Positions 7,717-17,226 are shown, numbered from the stretch's first letter. The stretch is DNA of 64,000 bases from Arthrobacter sp. zg-Y1110 (GCF_025244865.1 NZ_CP104272.1:1550001-1614000), one strand, 5' to 3'. A program made the numbers and translations. The notes: generated by a model from the sequence alone, not told the origin.

Positions 7717-8789
7717 TGCCCGGATTCGGCGCGGCCGAAGCAGCGGCCATGGAAACCGCCCTGGGCCTCGCGGCCCAGGGGGTGCGCGGCGCCAATCCAC
7801 TGGTGGGCGCGGTGATCCTCGACGCCGACGGCGGCATCCTCGCCACCGGTTACCACCGCGGCGCGGGCACGGCGCATGCCGAGGCCGACGCGCTGGCCCG
7901 CGCTGCAGCATCGGGAGTGGAGGTTCGGGGAGCCACGATGATGGTCACCCTGGAACCCTGCAACCACACCGGACGCACAGGACCCTGTACGCAGGCGATC
8001 CTTGCCGCAGGCCTGGCCCGGGTGGTCTTCGCTGCCGCGGATCCCACGCAGGCCGGCGCCGGGGGAGCAGCCGCGCTTCGGTCCGCCGGCGTGGAGGTGG
8101 CTTCCGGGCTGCTGGCCGGACCCGCCGAACAGCTCAACGCCCGCTGGTTCCGCGCCGCTGCCGAGCATCGCCCGTTTGTGACAGCGAAGATCGCCCAGAG
8201 CCTGGACGGCCGGATCGCCGCCGCAGACGGCACCAGCCAGTGGATCACCGGGCCCGAAGCGCGGCAGGACGGCCAATCGATCCGCTCCCGGGTGGACGCC
8301 ATCCTGGCCGGCACCGGCACCGTGCTGGCAGATGATCCCCTGCTGACCGCCCGGACCCCCGACGGCGCGGAGGACACACGGCAGCCGCTGCGCGTCGTCG
8401 TCGGCCGGCGCCCGGTTTCGGCGGACGCCGCCGTCCGCGGTTCCGACGGCAGGTTCCTGCAGCTGCAGGAACACAATCCGGCCGTCGTGGCCGCCGGCCT
8501 GTACACCCGCGGGGTCCGCCACGTGCTCATTGAGGGCGGAGCCACCCTGACCAGCGCCTTCCTGCGGGCCGGACTGGTGGATGAACTCGTGGTTTACACC
8601 GCTCCGCTGCTGCTTGGCGCGGGGACTGCCTCGGTCGCCGGCCTAGGCGTGCAGACCCTCGGCCATGCCCCGCGCTGGCGGTGGGACACCGCGGCCGGCG
8701 GCGCCGTCGTGCAGCTGGGCCGGGACCTGCGCCTGCGGCTGGAACCGGAGCCCGACTCATTCAACAACCCCCACACAAAGGACTCATAG
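7716..8789 (+). CDS. ribD: Bifunctional riboflavin deaminase/reductase RibD
   Basis: 357 residues. The N-terminal pyrimidine deaminase carries HAEADAL (54-60, zinc ligand His and catalytic Glu) and PCNHTGRTGPC (81-91, zinc ligands Cys82 and Cys91). The C-terminal reductase begins near RPFVTAKIAQSLDGRIA and includes VRHVLIEGGATL. It converts the product of GTP cyclohydrolase II in two steps. I placed the start at the ATG in the TAATG overlap with ribM; a longer frame would overlap ribM by 67 nt. The reductase domain is on the short side. Confidence 0.94.
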   Translation: MPGFGAAEAAAMETALGLAAQGVRGANPLVGAVILDADGGILATGYHRGAGTAHAEADALARAAASGVEVRGATMMVTLEPCNHTGRTGPCTQAILAAGLARVVFAAADPTQAGAGGAAALRSAGVEVASGLLAGPAEQLNARWFRAAAEHRPFVTAKIAQSLDGRIAAADGTSQWITGPEARQDGQSIRSRVDAILAGTGTVLADDPLLTARTPDGAEDTRQPLRVVVGRRPVSADAAVRGSDGRFLQLQEHNPAVVAAGLYTRGVRHVLIEGGATLTSAFLRAGLVDELVVYTAPLLLGAGTASVAGLGVQTLGHAPRWRWDTAAGGAVVQLGRDLRLRLEPEPDSFNNPHTKDS

Positions 8790-9413
8790 ATGTTCACCGG
8801 CATAGTTGCTGAACAGGGCAGCGTGGTCTCCCTGTCCCCGAATACCGACGGCGACGGCGCGGTCCTGGTCGTCACGGCACCCGCCGCCGGCGCGGCCCTG
8901 GAGCCCGGCGGATCCATTGCCGTCAACGGCGTGTGCCTGACCGCCACCCGGATCGAGGACGGGACCATCAGCATGGATGTGATGGGTGAAACCCTCGCCC
9001 GCACCACCACCGGAGACCTGCAGGCCGGCCAGAACGTAAACCTGGAACGCTGCGTGCCCGCCGCCGGACGGCTGGACGGGCACGTGGTGCAGGGACACGT
9101 GGACGGCGTGGTGACGCTGCTTGAGCGCGAATCCCTAGGCAGCTGGGACCGGCTGCGCTTCGCCGTGCCTGCCCGGCTGGCTCGGTACATCGCGGAGAAG
9201 GGATCGATCGCCGTCGACGGCGTTTCCCTCACCGTTACGGCGGTCAGTCCGGCCGACGCAGGGGAACACTGGTTCGAGGTCGGCCTGATTCCCACCACGC
9301 TGGCCGAAACCGGACTCGGCGCGCTGGAACCCGGCGGACGGGTGAACCTGGAGGTGGACGTGCTGGCGAAATACGCCGAACGTCTGCTGGCATTTACGCG
9401 GAGCCCGCAGTGA
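8790..9413 (+). CDS. ribE: Riboflavin synthase alpha subunit
   Basis: Catalyses dismutation of two lumazines to riboflavin. 207 residues, with two copies of the lumazine-binding barrel. The first opens [12 protein letters not shown] and contains VNGVCLTAT; the second contains [15 protein letters not shown]. The paired VNGVCLT and VDGVSLT motifs are the family signature. The ATG immediately follows the ribD stop, and its TGA overlaps the ribB GTG by 4 nt. Confidence 0.96.
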   Translation: MFTGIVAEQGSVVSLSPNTDGDGAVLVVTAPAAGAALEPGGSIAVNGVCLTATRIEDGTISMDVMGETLARTTTGDLQAGQNVNLERCVPAAGRLDGHVVQGHVDGVVTLLERESLGSWDRLRFAVPARLARYIAEKGSIAVDGVSLTVTAVSPADAGEHWFEVGLIPTTLAETGLGALEPGGRVNLEVDVLAKYAERLLAFTRSPQ

Positions 9414-10054
9414 GCGCGCAGGCCATCGTGCTGAACTCCGTGTCCGAGGCCGTCGAGGCCATCGCTGCCGGCCGCGCCGTCGTAGTCGTGGACGACGCCG
9501 ACCGCGAAAACGAGGGCGACATTGTCTTCGCCGCCCAGCACGCCACCCCCGAACTGATGGGCTGGACCATCCGCCACAGCTCCGGCGTCGTCTGCGTTCC
9601 GCTGCCCGGCAGCTACGCGGACCGGCTGGAGCTGCCGCCCATGACGGCCGTGAACCAGGACGCCAAGGGCACCGCCTACACGGTCTCCTGCGATGCCGCC
9701 GCGGGCACCAGCACCGGGATCAGCGCCTCGGACCGCTCGCTCACCGCCCGCGTCCTGTCCGACCCGGCCGCAGATCCGGGATCCCTGCACCGCCCGGGCC
9801 ACGTCTTTCCGCTGCGCGCCGCCGACGGCGGGGTCCTGGTCCGCCGCGGGCACACGGAGGCCGCGGTCGACCTCGCGCAGCTGGCCGGCTGCACCCCGGT
9901 GGGTGTGATCGCCGAACTGGTCCACGACGACGGCGAGATGATGCGGCTGCCGGCCCTGCGGAAGTTCGCAGACGCGTACGCCCTTCCGCTGATCTCCATC
10001 GAGGACCTGGCCCAGCACCTGCACCTGCACCTGCGGAAAGGAAGCGGCGAATGA
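9410..10054 (+). CDS. ribB: 3,4-dihydroxy-2-butanone 4-phosphate synthase
   Basis: Makes the four-carbon riboflavin precursor from ribulose 5-phosphate. 214 residues with the acidic metal-binding loop [12 protein letters not shown], the segment SSGVVCVPL, and [16 protein letters not shown], which supplies the second metal His. Many actinobacteria fuse this domain to GTP cyclohydrolase II as RibBA; here each domain has its own start and stop, joined by an ATGA overlap. GTG start. Confidence 0.95.
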   Translation: MSAQAIVLNSVSEAVEAIAAGRAVVVVDDADRENEGDIVFAAQHATPELMGWTIRHSSGVVCVPLPGSYADRLELPPMTAVNQDAKGTAYTVSCDAAAGTSTGISASDRSLTARVLSDPAADPGSLHRPGHVFPLRAADGGVLVRRGHTEAAVDLAQLAGCTPVGVIAELVHDDGEMMRLPALRKFADAYALPLISIEDLAQHLHLHLRKGSGE

Positions 10055-10710
10055 GCGAAGCAGCAGCTTCCGCGCCTGTCCTGCCCGGACCGCCGGTGCA
10101 GCTGCCCACCGCCTTCGGCGACTTCACTGCCACCGCGTGGACGGACACGCGCACCGGCGTCGAACACCTGACTCTCTCCGCGCCCGGCACCGAGACTGAG
10201 CTGGCCGGCGGCCTCGGCGAAGGCGCCCCGCTGGTGCGGCTGCACTCGGAATGCCTGACCGGGGATGTCTTCGGGTCTTTCCGCTGCGACTGCGGGGAAC
10301 AGCTGGAGCAGGCGATGGAACTGGTGGCATTGCACGGCGGCACCATCGTGTACCTGCGCGGCCAGGAAGGCCGGGGGATCGGGCTGGCCAACAAGCTGCG
10401 GGCCTACGCCCTGCAGGAAGCCGGGGCGGACACGGTGGAAGCCAATGAACAGCTCGGACTGCCCGTGGACGCCCGTGACTACCAGGCCGCCGCGGACATC
10501 CTGCACCAGCTGGACCTGCACCGGATCCGGCTGCTGACCAATAACCCCGCCAAACGGGACTGGATGCGCCGCTTCGGCATCGAGGTGGAAGCCATGGTGC
10601 CCTCCGAGGTGCCCATCCGGGCCGAAAACGAGCGGTACCTGCAGACCAAGCGGGACCGGATGGACCACCACCTCACCCTGCTGCGCACCAAACCCGTGCA
10701 GCAGAGTTAA
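10051..10710 (+). CDS. ribA: GTP cyclohydrolase II
   Basis: First committed step of the guanine branch of riboflavin synthesis. 219 residues; zinc ligands Cys68, Cys79 and Cys81 in [20 protein letters not shown], followed by [15 protein letters not shown] and the C-terminal NNPAKRDW. The start overlaps ribB by ATGA. The first 30 residues are an extension not needed for the core fold, which may be a remnant of a linker in a former RibBA fusion (inference). Confidence 0.95.
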   Translation: MSEAAASAPVLPGPPVQLPTAFGDFTATAWTDTRTGVEHLTLSAPGTETELAGGLGEGAPLVRLHSECLTGDVFGSFRCDCGEQLEQAMELVALHGGTIVYLRGQEGRGIGLANKLRAYALQEAGADTVEANEQLGLPVDARDYQAAADILHQLDLHRIRLLTNNPAKRDWMRRFGIEVEAMVPSEVPIRAENERYLQTKRDRMDHHLTLLRTKPVQQS

Positions 10711-10737
10711 CCGACTTCGAGCAAGGAGCAATACATC

Positions 10738-11220
10738 ATGAGCGGACACGGCGCACCGGAAAACGACGTCAGCAGCATCAAGGCGCAGGGCCTGGAGATT
10801 CGGGTGGCGATCGTGGCCGCCAGTTGGCACACTCAAATCATGGACGGCCTCATCGGCGGGGCGCTGCGTGCAGTGGAAGATGCCGGCCTGCGGCCGAAAC
10901 TGATCCGGGTCCCGGGCAGCTTCGAACTGCCCGTCGCCGCCGCCCGGCTGGCCCCGCACTACGACGCCGTGGTGGCACTCGGCGTCGTGATCCGCGGCGG
11001 CACGCCGCACTTCGACTACGTCTGCTCGGCGGCCACCACCGGCCTGACCGAGGTCAGCGTCCGCACCGGCACCCCGATCGGTTTCGGCGTGCTGACCTGC
11101 GACACCGAGCAGCAGGGCCTGGACCGCGCCGGCCTGCCCGGTTCATCCGAGGACAAGGGCTACGAGGCGGTTGCAGCTGCGGTGACCACCGTGGCTGCGC
11201 TGCGCGGGGCGGGGGTCTAA
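10738..11220 (+). CDS. ribH: 6,7-dimethyl-8-ribityllumazine synthase
   Basis: Condenses the ribB product with the pyrimidine from RibD. 160 residues with the family segments [40 protein letters not shown] (active-site His) and [20 protein letters not shown] precedes the ATG after a 27-nt gap, the first real spacer in the operon. Last enzyme gene of the riboswitch-controlled unit. Confidence 0.96.
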   Translation: MSGHGAPENDVSSIKAQGLEIRVAIVAASWHTQIMDGLIGGALRAVEDAGLRPKLIRVPGSFELPVAAARLAPHYDAVVALGVVIRGGTPHFDYVCSAATTGLTEVSVRTGTPIGFGVLTCDTEQQGLDRAGLPGSSEDKGYEAVAAAVTTVAALRGAGV

Positions 11221-11247
11221 ACCGGCACGGCAACAAGGAGGCACATC

Positions 11248-11661
11248 ATGGAACCAACAAGCACCAGCGTCAGCAGCTTCATCGACGGTGTGGCATCGCC
11301 CGTACGCCGGCGCGACGCCCAAACGCTGGTCCAGCTGATGACGCGGATCACCGGCGAGGCGCCCGCCATGTGGGGGCCGTCGATTGTCGGCTTCGGCAGC
11401 TACCACTACAAATACGCCAGCGGCCGGGAGGGGGACGCCGGCGCGGCGGCATTCTCGCCGCGCAAGGGCGCCACCACGGTTTACCTTCCTGACGGCCTGG
11501 ACGCGTACACGGAGCAACTGTCCCGGCTCGGCGACCACAAGACGGGTGCGGGGTGCCTCTACCTTACGGATCTCGGCAACGTGGACATGTCCGTGCTGGA
11601 GGACATTATCGCCGAGTCCTACCGTCGCGTCAGTGCAGATGATTTCGGCAGCGGCGGCTGA
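11248..11661 (+). CDS. DUF1801 domain-containing protein
   Basis: A 137-residue cytosolic protein in the YdhG-like DUF1801 family: SVSSFIDGVASPVRRRDAQT, MWGPSIVGFGSYHYKY and GCLYLTDLGNVDMSVL are the recognisable blocks. Function is unknown in the family. It follows ribH by 27 nt behind AAGGAGG, so it may be read with the riboflavin operon; there is no obvious metabolic link. Confidence 0.85.
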   Translation: MEPTSTSVSSFIDGVASPVRRRDAQTLVQLMTRITGEAPAMWGPSIVGFGSYHYKYASGREGDAGAAAFSPRKGATTVYLPDGLDAYTEQLSRLGDHKTGAGCLYLTDLGNVDMSVLEDIIAESYRRVSADDFGSGG

Positions 11662-11771
11662 ATCCGGTAACCAGTAGATTAGGGATAGGCCTACCCGGCT
11701 CGAGCAAAGGGCAATCGGATCCAGTTAGCTGCCCGCCGGATATCAGAGGCAATGGAAAACGGGGGAGCACC

Positions 11772-12866
11772 ATGGGCGCGATGGATGATTTGCTGGGGCC
11801 GAACGAGGTGAAAGTGCTGCATGATGCGCTGGCCTCTGCCGCTCCGGGCGTGAACTGGGGCGGTGTGCTGGCCACCCGGGCCCGGCTGGAACCGTTGTCG
11901 CTGCGCGGCCGGACCGACGCCGTCGCGTCCGTCCTCGTTGACGCCCTGGGCACCTATCCGGCAGCTGCCACGGCGTTCCGTTCCGCACTGGAGGATCCGA
12001 CCTTCACCGGCTGGGCGCTGTGGCCGGTCACCGAGGCAGCAGTCACGTTGGCACTGGCCGACGGCGGCACCCCGGCCTTCGACGATGCCCTGGCCCTGCT
12101 CGCGGAACTGACCCCGCGGCTCACCAGCGAGTTCGCCATCCGGCGGCTGCTGCAGGCCGACCACGAAAGGGCGCTGGACATCATCCGGACCTGGACCGCC
12201 CACCCCAACGAGCATGTGCGCCGGCTGGCCAGCGAGGGAACCCGGCCCTACCTGCCCTGGGCCGTCCGGGTACCGTTGCTGCTCGCTACATCCGGGGCCA
12301 CGCTGCCGATCCTGGATGCGCTGCACAACGACGAGTCCGAATACGTGCGCCGGTCCGTCGCCAACCACGCCAACGATCTCGCGCGGCACGCGCCCGAGCT
12401 GGTGCTGACGGCTGCCGCACGCTGGCAGCAGACCGGCACGCCCGGCGCCGCCTGGGTGGTCCGGCGCAGCCTGCGCACCCTGGTTAAAAAGGGCCATCCC
12501 GTCGCACTTGAGCTGATGGGTTTCACACCGGCGGAGGTGGGCATCACCGAACTGCGGGCTGAAACAGCTGCCCTGCAGTTGCCCGGTGTGCTCGCTTTCG
12601 ACTTTGTCCTGACCAATACCGGCGACGCTCCGGCCCGACTGTCGGTTGATTACGCCGTGCATTACGTCAAGGCGAACGGGTCCACGGCAGAGAAGGTCTT
12701 CAAGCTGACCACCGTGTCCCTGGAACCGGGGGAGTCCCGGCCGCTGCGGGGCCGGCACGGCTTCCGGCAGATGACCACCCGGCGGCATTATGCCGGAGCG
12801 CATGCCCTGGAGGTGCAGGTCAACGGCGTCCGGCACGGGCGGCTGGAGTTTGATCTGGTGCTCTAG
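11772..12866 (+). CDS. DNA alkylation repair protein, AlkC-like
   Basis: 364 residues. The first ~240 are HEAT-like helical repeats typical of the AlkC/AlkD glycosylases, including HPNEHVRRLASEGTRPYLPW, a segment I associate with the AlkC branch. The last ~100 residues (LAFDFVLTNTGDAPARLSVD to the end) look like an all-beta immunoglobulin-like domain, which is known for AlkC. Such enzymes excise cationic alkylated bases without base flipping. GGGGGAG precedes the ATG. Its stop overlaps the convergent PadR gene stop within a shared CTAG. Confidence 0.85.
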   Translation: MGAMDDLLGPNEVKVLHDALASAAPGVNWGGVLATRARLEPLSLRGRTDAVASVLVDALGTYPAAATAFRSALEDPTFTGWALWPVTEAAVTLALADGGTPAFDDALALLAELTPRLTSEFAIRRLLQADHERALDIIRTWTAHPNEHVRRLASEGTRPYLPWAVRVPLLLATSGATLPILDALHNDESEYVRRSVANHANDLARHAPELVLTAAARWQQTGTPGAAWVVRRSLRTLVKKGHPVALELMGFTPAEVGITELRAETAALQLPGVLAFDFVLTNTGDAPARLSVDYAVHYVKANGSTAEKVFKLTTVSLEPGESRPLRGRHGFRQMTTRRHYAGAHALEVQVNGVRHGRLEFDLVL

Positions 12867-13237
12867 TTTCCGGCGCCCTCCCCGCTGCGCGGCGGGGAGA
12901 AACCGACGAGGCTGTCGTTGATGCCGGCCAGGAACCGTGCGCCCACCGCGGTCAGCGAAATCTCCTTGCGCTTGGCTCCGGTCCGGGGTGCGGCAACCTC
13001 CGCGCTCTGTAGGAAGCCGGAATCCTGAAGCCGCTTCAGGCTCCGGTACATGCTCCGTTCGGTGATCGTCCATCCGGTGGCCGACGCGACGCCGGCTGCA
13101 ATCCGGGCGACCGTCACCGGCTGCGCAGCTTCAACGACCCGCAGGATCACCGGCGTCAGCATCGATTTCTTATACGTCTCCACCCAGGACTCGATCCGGG
13201 CTTCCACCCATTCCTCGTTCTCCGTGGGGCGGGCCAT
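12863..13237 (-). CDS. PadR-like winged-helix transcriptional regulator
   Basis: 124 residues. The helix-turn-helix region runs through ILRVVEAAQPVTVARIA and TERSMYRSLKRLQDSGFLQS, followed by a basic beta hairpin (TGAKRKEISLTAVG). This fits the PadR family, though a short MarR/ArsR-like protein cannot be excluded. It starts 2 nt after the stop of the membrane protein gene upstream, which suggests a coupled pair in which the regulator controls its own operon. Confidence 0.75.
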   Translation of the reverse strand: MARPTENEEWVEARIESWVETYKKSMLTPVILRVVEAAQPVTVARIAAGVASATGWTITERSMYRSLKRLQDSGFLQSAEVAAPRTGAKRKEISLTAVGARFLAGINDSLVGFSPPRSGEGAGN

Positions 13238-13239
13238 GC

Positions 13240-13680
13240 TCAGTCCTCCCAGCCGCGGCCCAGGACCGCGCCGGTGAGGTGGATCAGCAGGCCGAGCCCC
13301 CATGCCGCGCTCATCACCAGGGTCGCGCCGAACCAGGGGGTTGCCAGAAGTTCGGCGGCAGCAGCTCCGTCGCCCCCGGCGGTGAACGCCCGCAGCACGG
13401 CGTGCACATTGAACGAGGTTGTCACGGTGACGAAGGCGATCGCATGCGCGACGGCGAAACCGAAGCGGATCCGGGTGACCTTCCGGGCGTTTCGCCACAT
13501 CCAAAGGGCAATCCCCACGGCGACGACGGCGGTAAGGCCCCCTGCGAGGAGGTCGACATCGCCCCCGGTCAGGGAGATCACCGCCTGGACGAGCAGCATG
13601 GCCGCAACCAGGGCGAGTGTGTACGGCAGCAGAATCGAGCGGGCATTGACGGTTGCCTGAGGCAGGGTGTTTGTGTCCAT
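13240..13680 (-). CDS. Four-helix membrane protein of unknown function
   Basis: 146 residues with four predicted membrane helices: about 18-36, 43-62, 72-92 and 117-138. No catalytic motif is visible and I do not recognise the family. It is the first gene of a pair with the PadR-like regulator; such membrane/PadR pairs often respond to membrane-active compounds (inference). ATG start at 13680. Confidence 0.75.
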   Translation of the reverse strand: MDTNTLPQATVNARSILLPYTLALVAAMLLVQAVISLTGGDVDLLAGGLTAVVAVGIALWMWRNARKVTRIRFGFAVAHAIAFVTVTTSFNVHAVLRAFTAGGDGAAAAELLATPWFGATLVMSAAWGLGLLIHLTGAVLGRGWED

Positions 13681-13687
13681 GCCGGGG

Positions 13688-13706
13688 ACTGTACCAGTGG
13701 AACAGT
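13688..13706. promoter_or_regulatory. Possible operator upstream of the membrane/PadR pair
   Basis: ACTGT (13688-13692) and ACAGT (13702-13706) form an inverted repeat with 9-nt spacing just upstream of the ATG at 13680, in the region shared with the divergent MFS gene. The site is short and could be chance. Confidence 0.35.
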
Positions 13707-13780
13707 ACCGGCGGTAGGGGTAATTGCCGCGGCGCTTTAAGTGCTGGGATGCCCGCGTTGATACAAGCTATTCTCGGGGG

Positions 13781-15034
13781 ATGAAGACCAACGTGCTGGA
13801 CGAGGCGCGCCGCGTCTCAGTTCAGCGGCGTACCCTCGCCGTGGTTGTCCTCAGCCAGATTCTCGGCGGGGCGGGACTGGCCGCAGGTGTCACGGTGGGG
13901 GCACTTCTGGCTCAGGACATGCTTGGATCGGAGGGGTTGGCCGGTCTGCCGGCGGGGCTGATCACACTGGGCTCCGCACTGGCTGCCTACCTCGTAGGAA
14001 GGGTTACCCAGCGGGCCGGACGGCGCATTGGACTCGGAGCCGGTTTCCTGACCGGCGGCCTCGGTGCCCTGGGCGTGGTCCTGGCTGCCGTGGTGGACAA
14101 CCCCCTTCTGCTGTTTGCGGCCCTGTTCCTTTATGGGGCGGGAACGGCCACCAATTTGCAGGCCAGATATGCCGGAACGGACCTGGCGCTGCCGGACCGC
14201 AGGGGACAGGCCATCAGCATTGCGATGGTCTCGACGACGTTCGGGGCGGTTGCCGGACCCAATTTGGTGACGCCCATGGGCCGCTTCGCCGAGGACCTCG
14301 GTATCCCTGCCCTGGCCGGCCCCTTCCTCCTTGCCGGAGCAGCGTTCCTGGCCGCCGGCGTCGTCCTGCTGGTACTTTTGCGCCCGGATCCGTTTTTCCT
14401 GGCACGCCGGTTGGAGGACCGGACGGCGGACACCGTGCCGGGCGACGTCGGTGCGCCGGCAGCCCGGCCGGGGGTCGGAGTCTACGTGGGTGCCGCCGTG
14501 ATGGTGCTGACCCAGATCGCGATGGTGGCGATCATGACCATGACGCCGGTGCATATGCGGGCCCATCACCATGACCTTGCCGCGGTCGGGATGGTCATCG
14601 GGGTGCACATCGGCGCGATGTATCTGCCGTCGCTTGTCACGGGTGTCTTGGTGGACAAACTCGGACGTACTCCAATGGCTATCGCCTCCGGGGTCACCCT
14701 GCTCTTGGCCGGAGTCACTGCGGCCCTCGCGCCGGGTGGATCCCTGGGCCTGCTGCTCCTCGCCCTGGCACTGCTCGGCATGGGCTGGAACTTCGGCCTG
14801 ATTGCCGGCACGGCACTGGTAGTCGATAACACGTCGCCGGAGATCCGTCCCCGCGTCCAAGGCAAGATCGACGTGCTGGTTGCCTTGGCCGGGGCCGGTG
14901 GGGGAACCCTGTCCGGTGTGGTTATGGCCGGCACCAGCTACGCCGTACTTGCCCTCTCGGGCGGCATCCTGGCCTTGCTGCTGATCCCGGTGCTGTTTTG
15001 GGCCCGGCGCAGCAAGGCAGTGGAAAGGTACTAG
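13781..15034 (+). CDS. MFS transporter, 12 helices
   Basis: 417 residues with twelve predicted helices and the conserved loop after helix 2 as GRVTQRAGRRIGLG (MFS motif A-like). A longer cytosolic loop near residues 195-220 separates the two halves. The start was set at MKTNVLDEARR because GGGGG lies directly before it and the extra upstream residues do not look like protein. Divergent from the membrane/PadR pair. Substrate unknown; the drug-efflux branch is plausible. Confidence 0.85.
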   Translation: MKTNVLDEARRVSVQRRTLAVVVLSQILGGAGLAAGVTVGALLAQDMLGSEGLAGLPAGLITLGSALAAYLVGRVTQRAGRRIGLGAGFLTGGLGALGVVLAAVVDNPLLLFAALFLYGAGTATNLQARYAGTDLALPDRRGQAISIAMVSTTFGAVAGPNLVTPMGRFAEDLGIPALAGPFLLAGAAFLAAGVVLLVLLRPDPFFLARRLEDRTADTVPGDVGAPAARPGVGVYVGAAVMVLTQIAMVAIMTMTPVHMRAHHHDLAAVGMVIGVHIGAMYLPSLVTGVLVDKLGRTPMAIASGVTLLLAGVTAALAPGGSLGLLLLALALLGMGWNFGLIAGTALVVDNTSPEIRPRVQGKIDVLVALAGAGGGTLSGVVMAGTSYAVLALSGGILALLLIPVLFWARRSKAVERY

Positions 15035-15098
15035 TCGCGGACGGCGGCTACCGCTTTGATCTCCGGGCCGGTCCCGCTCCCGTGGTTGAGGGGCCGAC

Positions 15099-15641
15099 TT
15101 AGTCGGTTCCGGCGGAACCGCTGCGCCGTTCCAGGAACAGGGTGTCCCGCCATTCACCGGCGTGCGGTCCGTGGCCCATTTTCGCCACGCGCTGGCGCCT
15201 GCCAACCACGCGGAAGCCCGCTGCCTGGTGCAGGGCGAGGCTGGCCATGTTCTCCGGAAAGATACTGCACTGAAGCGTCCAGATTCCCGAGGTCTCCGCG
15301 GACGCCACCAAGGCACGCAGCAGAAGCCTTCCGATGCCGCGTCCTCGGGCGGCGGGGGCGATGTAAACAGAATGTTCGACGACGCCGCGATAGGCATCCC
15401 GGGTGGAAACGGGTGAGGCCGCTGCCCATCCCAGGATGCCGCTTCCTGTGTCGGCGACAAGCCGGAGTCCGGCCAGATGGGCGGAATCAAAGGCTTCCCA
15501 TTCGGGTACCGCGCTCTCGAAGGTGGCCTGCCCGGTGGCAATCCCCGCCGCGTAGATGCTGCGCACCGCGGGCCAGTCCGAAGCCAGCAGGGGCCGGACG
15601 AGTACCGCGCCTTCCGGCACAGCGGCAGGTGTGCTGCTCAC
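15099..15641 (-). CDS. arsN1: ArsN1-type N-acetyltransferase
   Basis: 180 residues, GNAT fold. The order VRPLLASDWPAVRSIYAAGI, then ATGQATFESAVPEW, HSVYIAPAARGRGIGRLLL and NMASLALHQAAGF matches the phosphinothricin/arsinothricin acetyltransferase family (PAT, Bar, ArsN1). It would acetylate the arsenic antibiotic arsinothricin or a glutamate analogue. The GTG start overlaps the arsR stop by 4 nt, so it is translated with the arsenic repressor; that context favours ArsN1 over a herbicide-type PAT. A generic GNAT role cannot be excluded. Confidence 0.8.
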   Translation of the reverse strand: MSSTPAAVPEGAVLVRPLLASDWPAVRSIYAAGIATGQATFESAVPEWEAFDSAHLAGLRLVADTGSGILGWAAASPVSTRDAYRGVVEHSVYIAPAARGRGIGRLLLRALVASAETSGIWTLQCSIFPENMASLALHQAAGFRVVGRRQRVAKMGHGPHAGEWRDTLFLERRSGSAGTD

Positions 15642-15988
15642 CGGGGAGAGAGGACCGCGGCCGCCCGCTCCAGCGCACCCGGCACGATGGAGTAGTAGGC
15701 CCAGACGCCGCGCTTCTCGCGGTGCAGGATGCCGGCGTCGACCAGGATCTTCAGGTGGTGGGACACCGTCGGCTGCCCGAGGCCGATCGGTTCGGTGAGG
15801 TCGCACACGCACGCTTCTTTGTTCTCCTGGGCAGCGATCAGTGAGACCAGGCGCAGGCGGGTCGGCTCGGCCACGGCCTTGAGCAGCTGGGCGAACCGCT
15901 GGGCGTCTTCGATGCTCAGCGCTTCGGAGGTCAGCGGGGTGCAGCAGGCCTCGACGGCGGGAGCGGGAACTGTCAGTGCAGAGGTCAC
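15638..15988 (-). CDS. arsR: Arsenic-responsive ArsR repressor
   Basis: 116 residues. The winged-helix core runs from RFAQLLKAVAEPTRLRLVSL to QPTVSHHLKILVDAGIL. Cysteine pair Cys15-Cys16 (EACCTP) in the N-terminal arm plus Cys60 and Cys62 (ACVCDL) gives an As(III) site like that of Corynebacterium glutamicum ArsR, which uses an N-terminal Cys pair. The ATG at 15996 runs into a stop, so the GTG at 15988 is the start. It should repress the divergent acr3 operon and its own operon through the palindromes at 16015-16062. Confidence 0.92.
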   Translation of the reverse strand: MTSALTVPAPAVEACCTPLTSEALSIEDAQRFAQLLKAVAEPTRLRLVSLIAAQENKEACVCDLTEPIGLGQPTVSHHLKILVDAGILHREKRGVWAYYSIVPGALERAAAVLSPR

Positions 15989-16014
15989 CTGCCCATTATG
16001 CACAGATTGACAGG

Positions 16015-16062
16015 TATCGATATATCCCGGAATACTCGACATCGAAGGATATCGATATTCTT
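16015..16062. promoter_or_regulatory. Probable ArsR operators between arsR and acr3
   Basis: Two AT-rich palindromes lie in the divergent gap: TATCGATA (16015-16022) and an 18-bp near-perfect palindrome at 16045-16062 centred on ATATCGATAT (one mismatched pair). AT-rich ATCGAT-centred sites stand out in this GC-rich region. Confidence 0.65.
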
Positions 16063-16101
16063 CAATATAGTTCGCCTGTCGATGTCCCGCCGAGGAGCTT
16101 T

Positions 16102-17226
16102 GTGAGCACGTCCACCGCACCACCCCAGGCCGGCCAGGTCACTGCCCGGCTCTCCACCCTGGACCGCTTCCTGCCGCTCTGGATCCTCGCCGCGATGGCT
16201 GCCGGGCTGCTGCTGGGCCGGCTGGTTCCGGGCATTGGTCCCGCACTGGACTCGGTGAAGGTGTCGAATGTGTCGCTGCCCATCGCCGTCGGACTGCTGG
16301 TGATGATGTATCCGGTGCTGGCCAAGGTCCGGTACGACGAAACCTCGCGGGTGATTGCCGACCGGAAACTGATGGTCACCTCACTGGTGCTCAACTGGGT
16401 CGCCGCTCCGGCATTTATGTTCGCCCTGGCCTGGATCTTCCTGCCCGATCTGCCCGAATACCGCACCGGGCTGATCATCGTGGGGCTGGCCCGCTGCATC
16501 GCCATGGTGATGATCTGGAACGACCTGGCCTGCGGTGACCGCGAAGCCGCCGCCGTGCTGGTCGCCATCAACTCCGTCTTCCAGGTTTTGGCCTTCGGCG
16601 CGCTGGGCTGGTTCTACCTGCAGGTCCTGCCCGGCTGGCTCGGCCTGGAAACCACCAGCGCCGGGTTCTCCTTCTGGGCCATCACGGTAAGCGTGCTGGT
16701 TTTCCTGGGCATCCCGTTGCTGGCCGGCTTCCTCACCCGCACCCTTGGCGAAAAGGCGAAGGGCCGTGACTGGTACGAGGCCACGTTCCTGCCGAAGCTT
16801 GGCCCTTGGGCGCTCTACGGCCTGCTGTTCACCATCGTGCTGCTGTTCGCCCTGCAGGGGGATGAAATCACCTCGAACCCGCTCGACGTCGCCCGCATCG
16901 CCCTGCCACTGCTGGTCTACTTCCTCGTGGTGTTCGGCGCCGGCATGCTGCTGGGCAAACTGCTGGACCTGGGTTACGCCCGCACCACCACGCTGGCCTT
17001 CACCGCCGCCGGGAACAACTTCGAACTCGCCATCGCCGTGGCGATCGGCACCTACGGCGTGACCTCCGGACAGGCGCTGGCCGGCGTCGTCGGCCCCCTG
17101 ATCGAAGTGCCCGTTCTGGTCGCCCTGGTCTACGTGGCCCTTTGGACGCAGAAGAAATACTGGCCCGCCGCCACCACTGCCCTTGCTCCCTCTCCAAACG
17201 CTTCCACAGAAAAGACGAACCGATGA
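16102..17226 (+). CDS. acr3: Acr3 arsenite efflux transporter
   Basis: 374 residues, about ten membrane helices. Family blocks include PIAVGLLVMMYPVLAKVRYD and LARCIAMVMIWNDLACGD, the latter carrying the conserved Cys of the Acr3 transport site, and TAAGNNFELAIAVAIG. It exports As(III) using the proton motive force. The start is the GTG at 16102 with GAGGAG 5 nt before it; the frame extends upstream without a better start. Its TGA overlaps the arsC ATG by 4 nt. Confidence 0.95.
   Translation: MSTSTAPPQAGQVTARLSTLDRFLPLWILAAMAAGLLLGRLVPGIGPALDSVKVSNVSLPIAVGLLVMMYPVLAKVRYDETSRVIADRKLMVTSLVLNWVAAPAFMFALAWIFLPDLPEYRTGLIIVGLARCIAMVMIWNDLACGDREAAAVLVAINSVFQVLAFGALGWFYLQVLPGWLGLETTSAGFSFWAITVSVLVFLGIPLLAGFLTRTLGEKAKGRDWYEATFLPKLGPWALYGLLFTIVLLFALQGDEITSNPLDVARIALPLLVYFLVVFGAGMLLGKLLDLGYARTTTLAFTAAGNNFELAIAVAIGTYGVTSGQALAGVVGPLIEVPVLVALVYVALWTQKKYWPAATTALAPSPNASTEKTNR

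Noticed and set aside
13817..15541. 574-codon reverse frame opposite the MFS gene
   Set aside because: Composition is His/Gln/Arg/Gly rich with no helices or domains, and the forward frame encodes a clear 12-helix transporter.
15976..16101. Extended N-terminus of Acr3 reading from 15976
   Set aside because: It would run through the arsR operator region; GTG 16102 has GAGGAG at good spacing and begins the normal protein.
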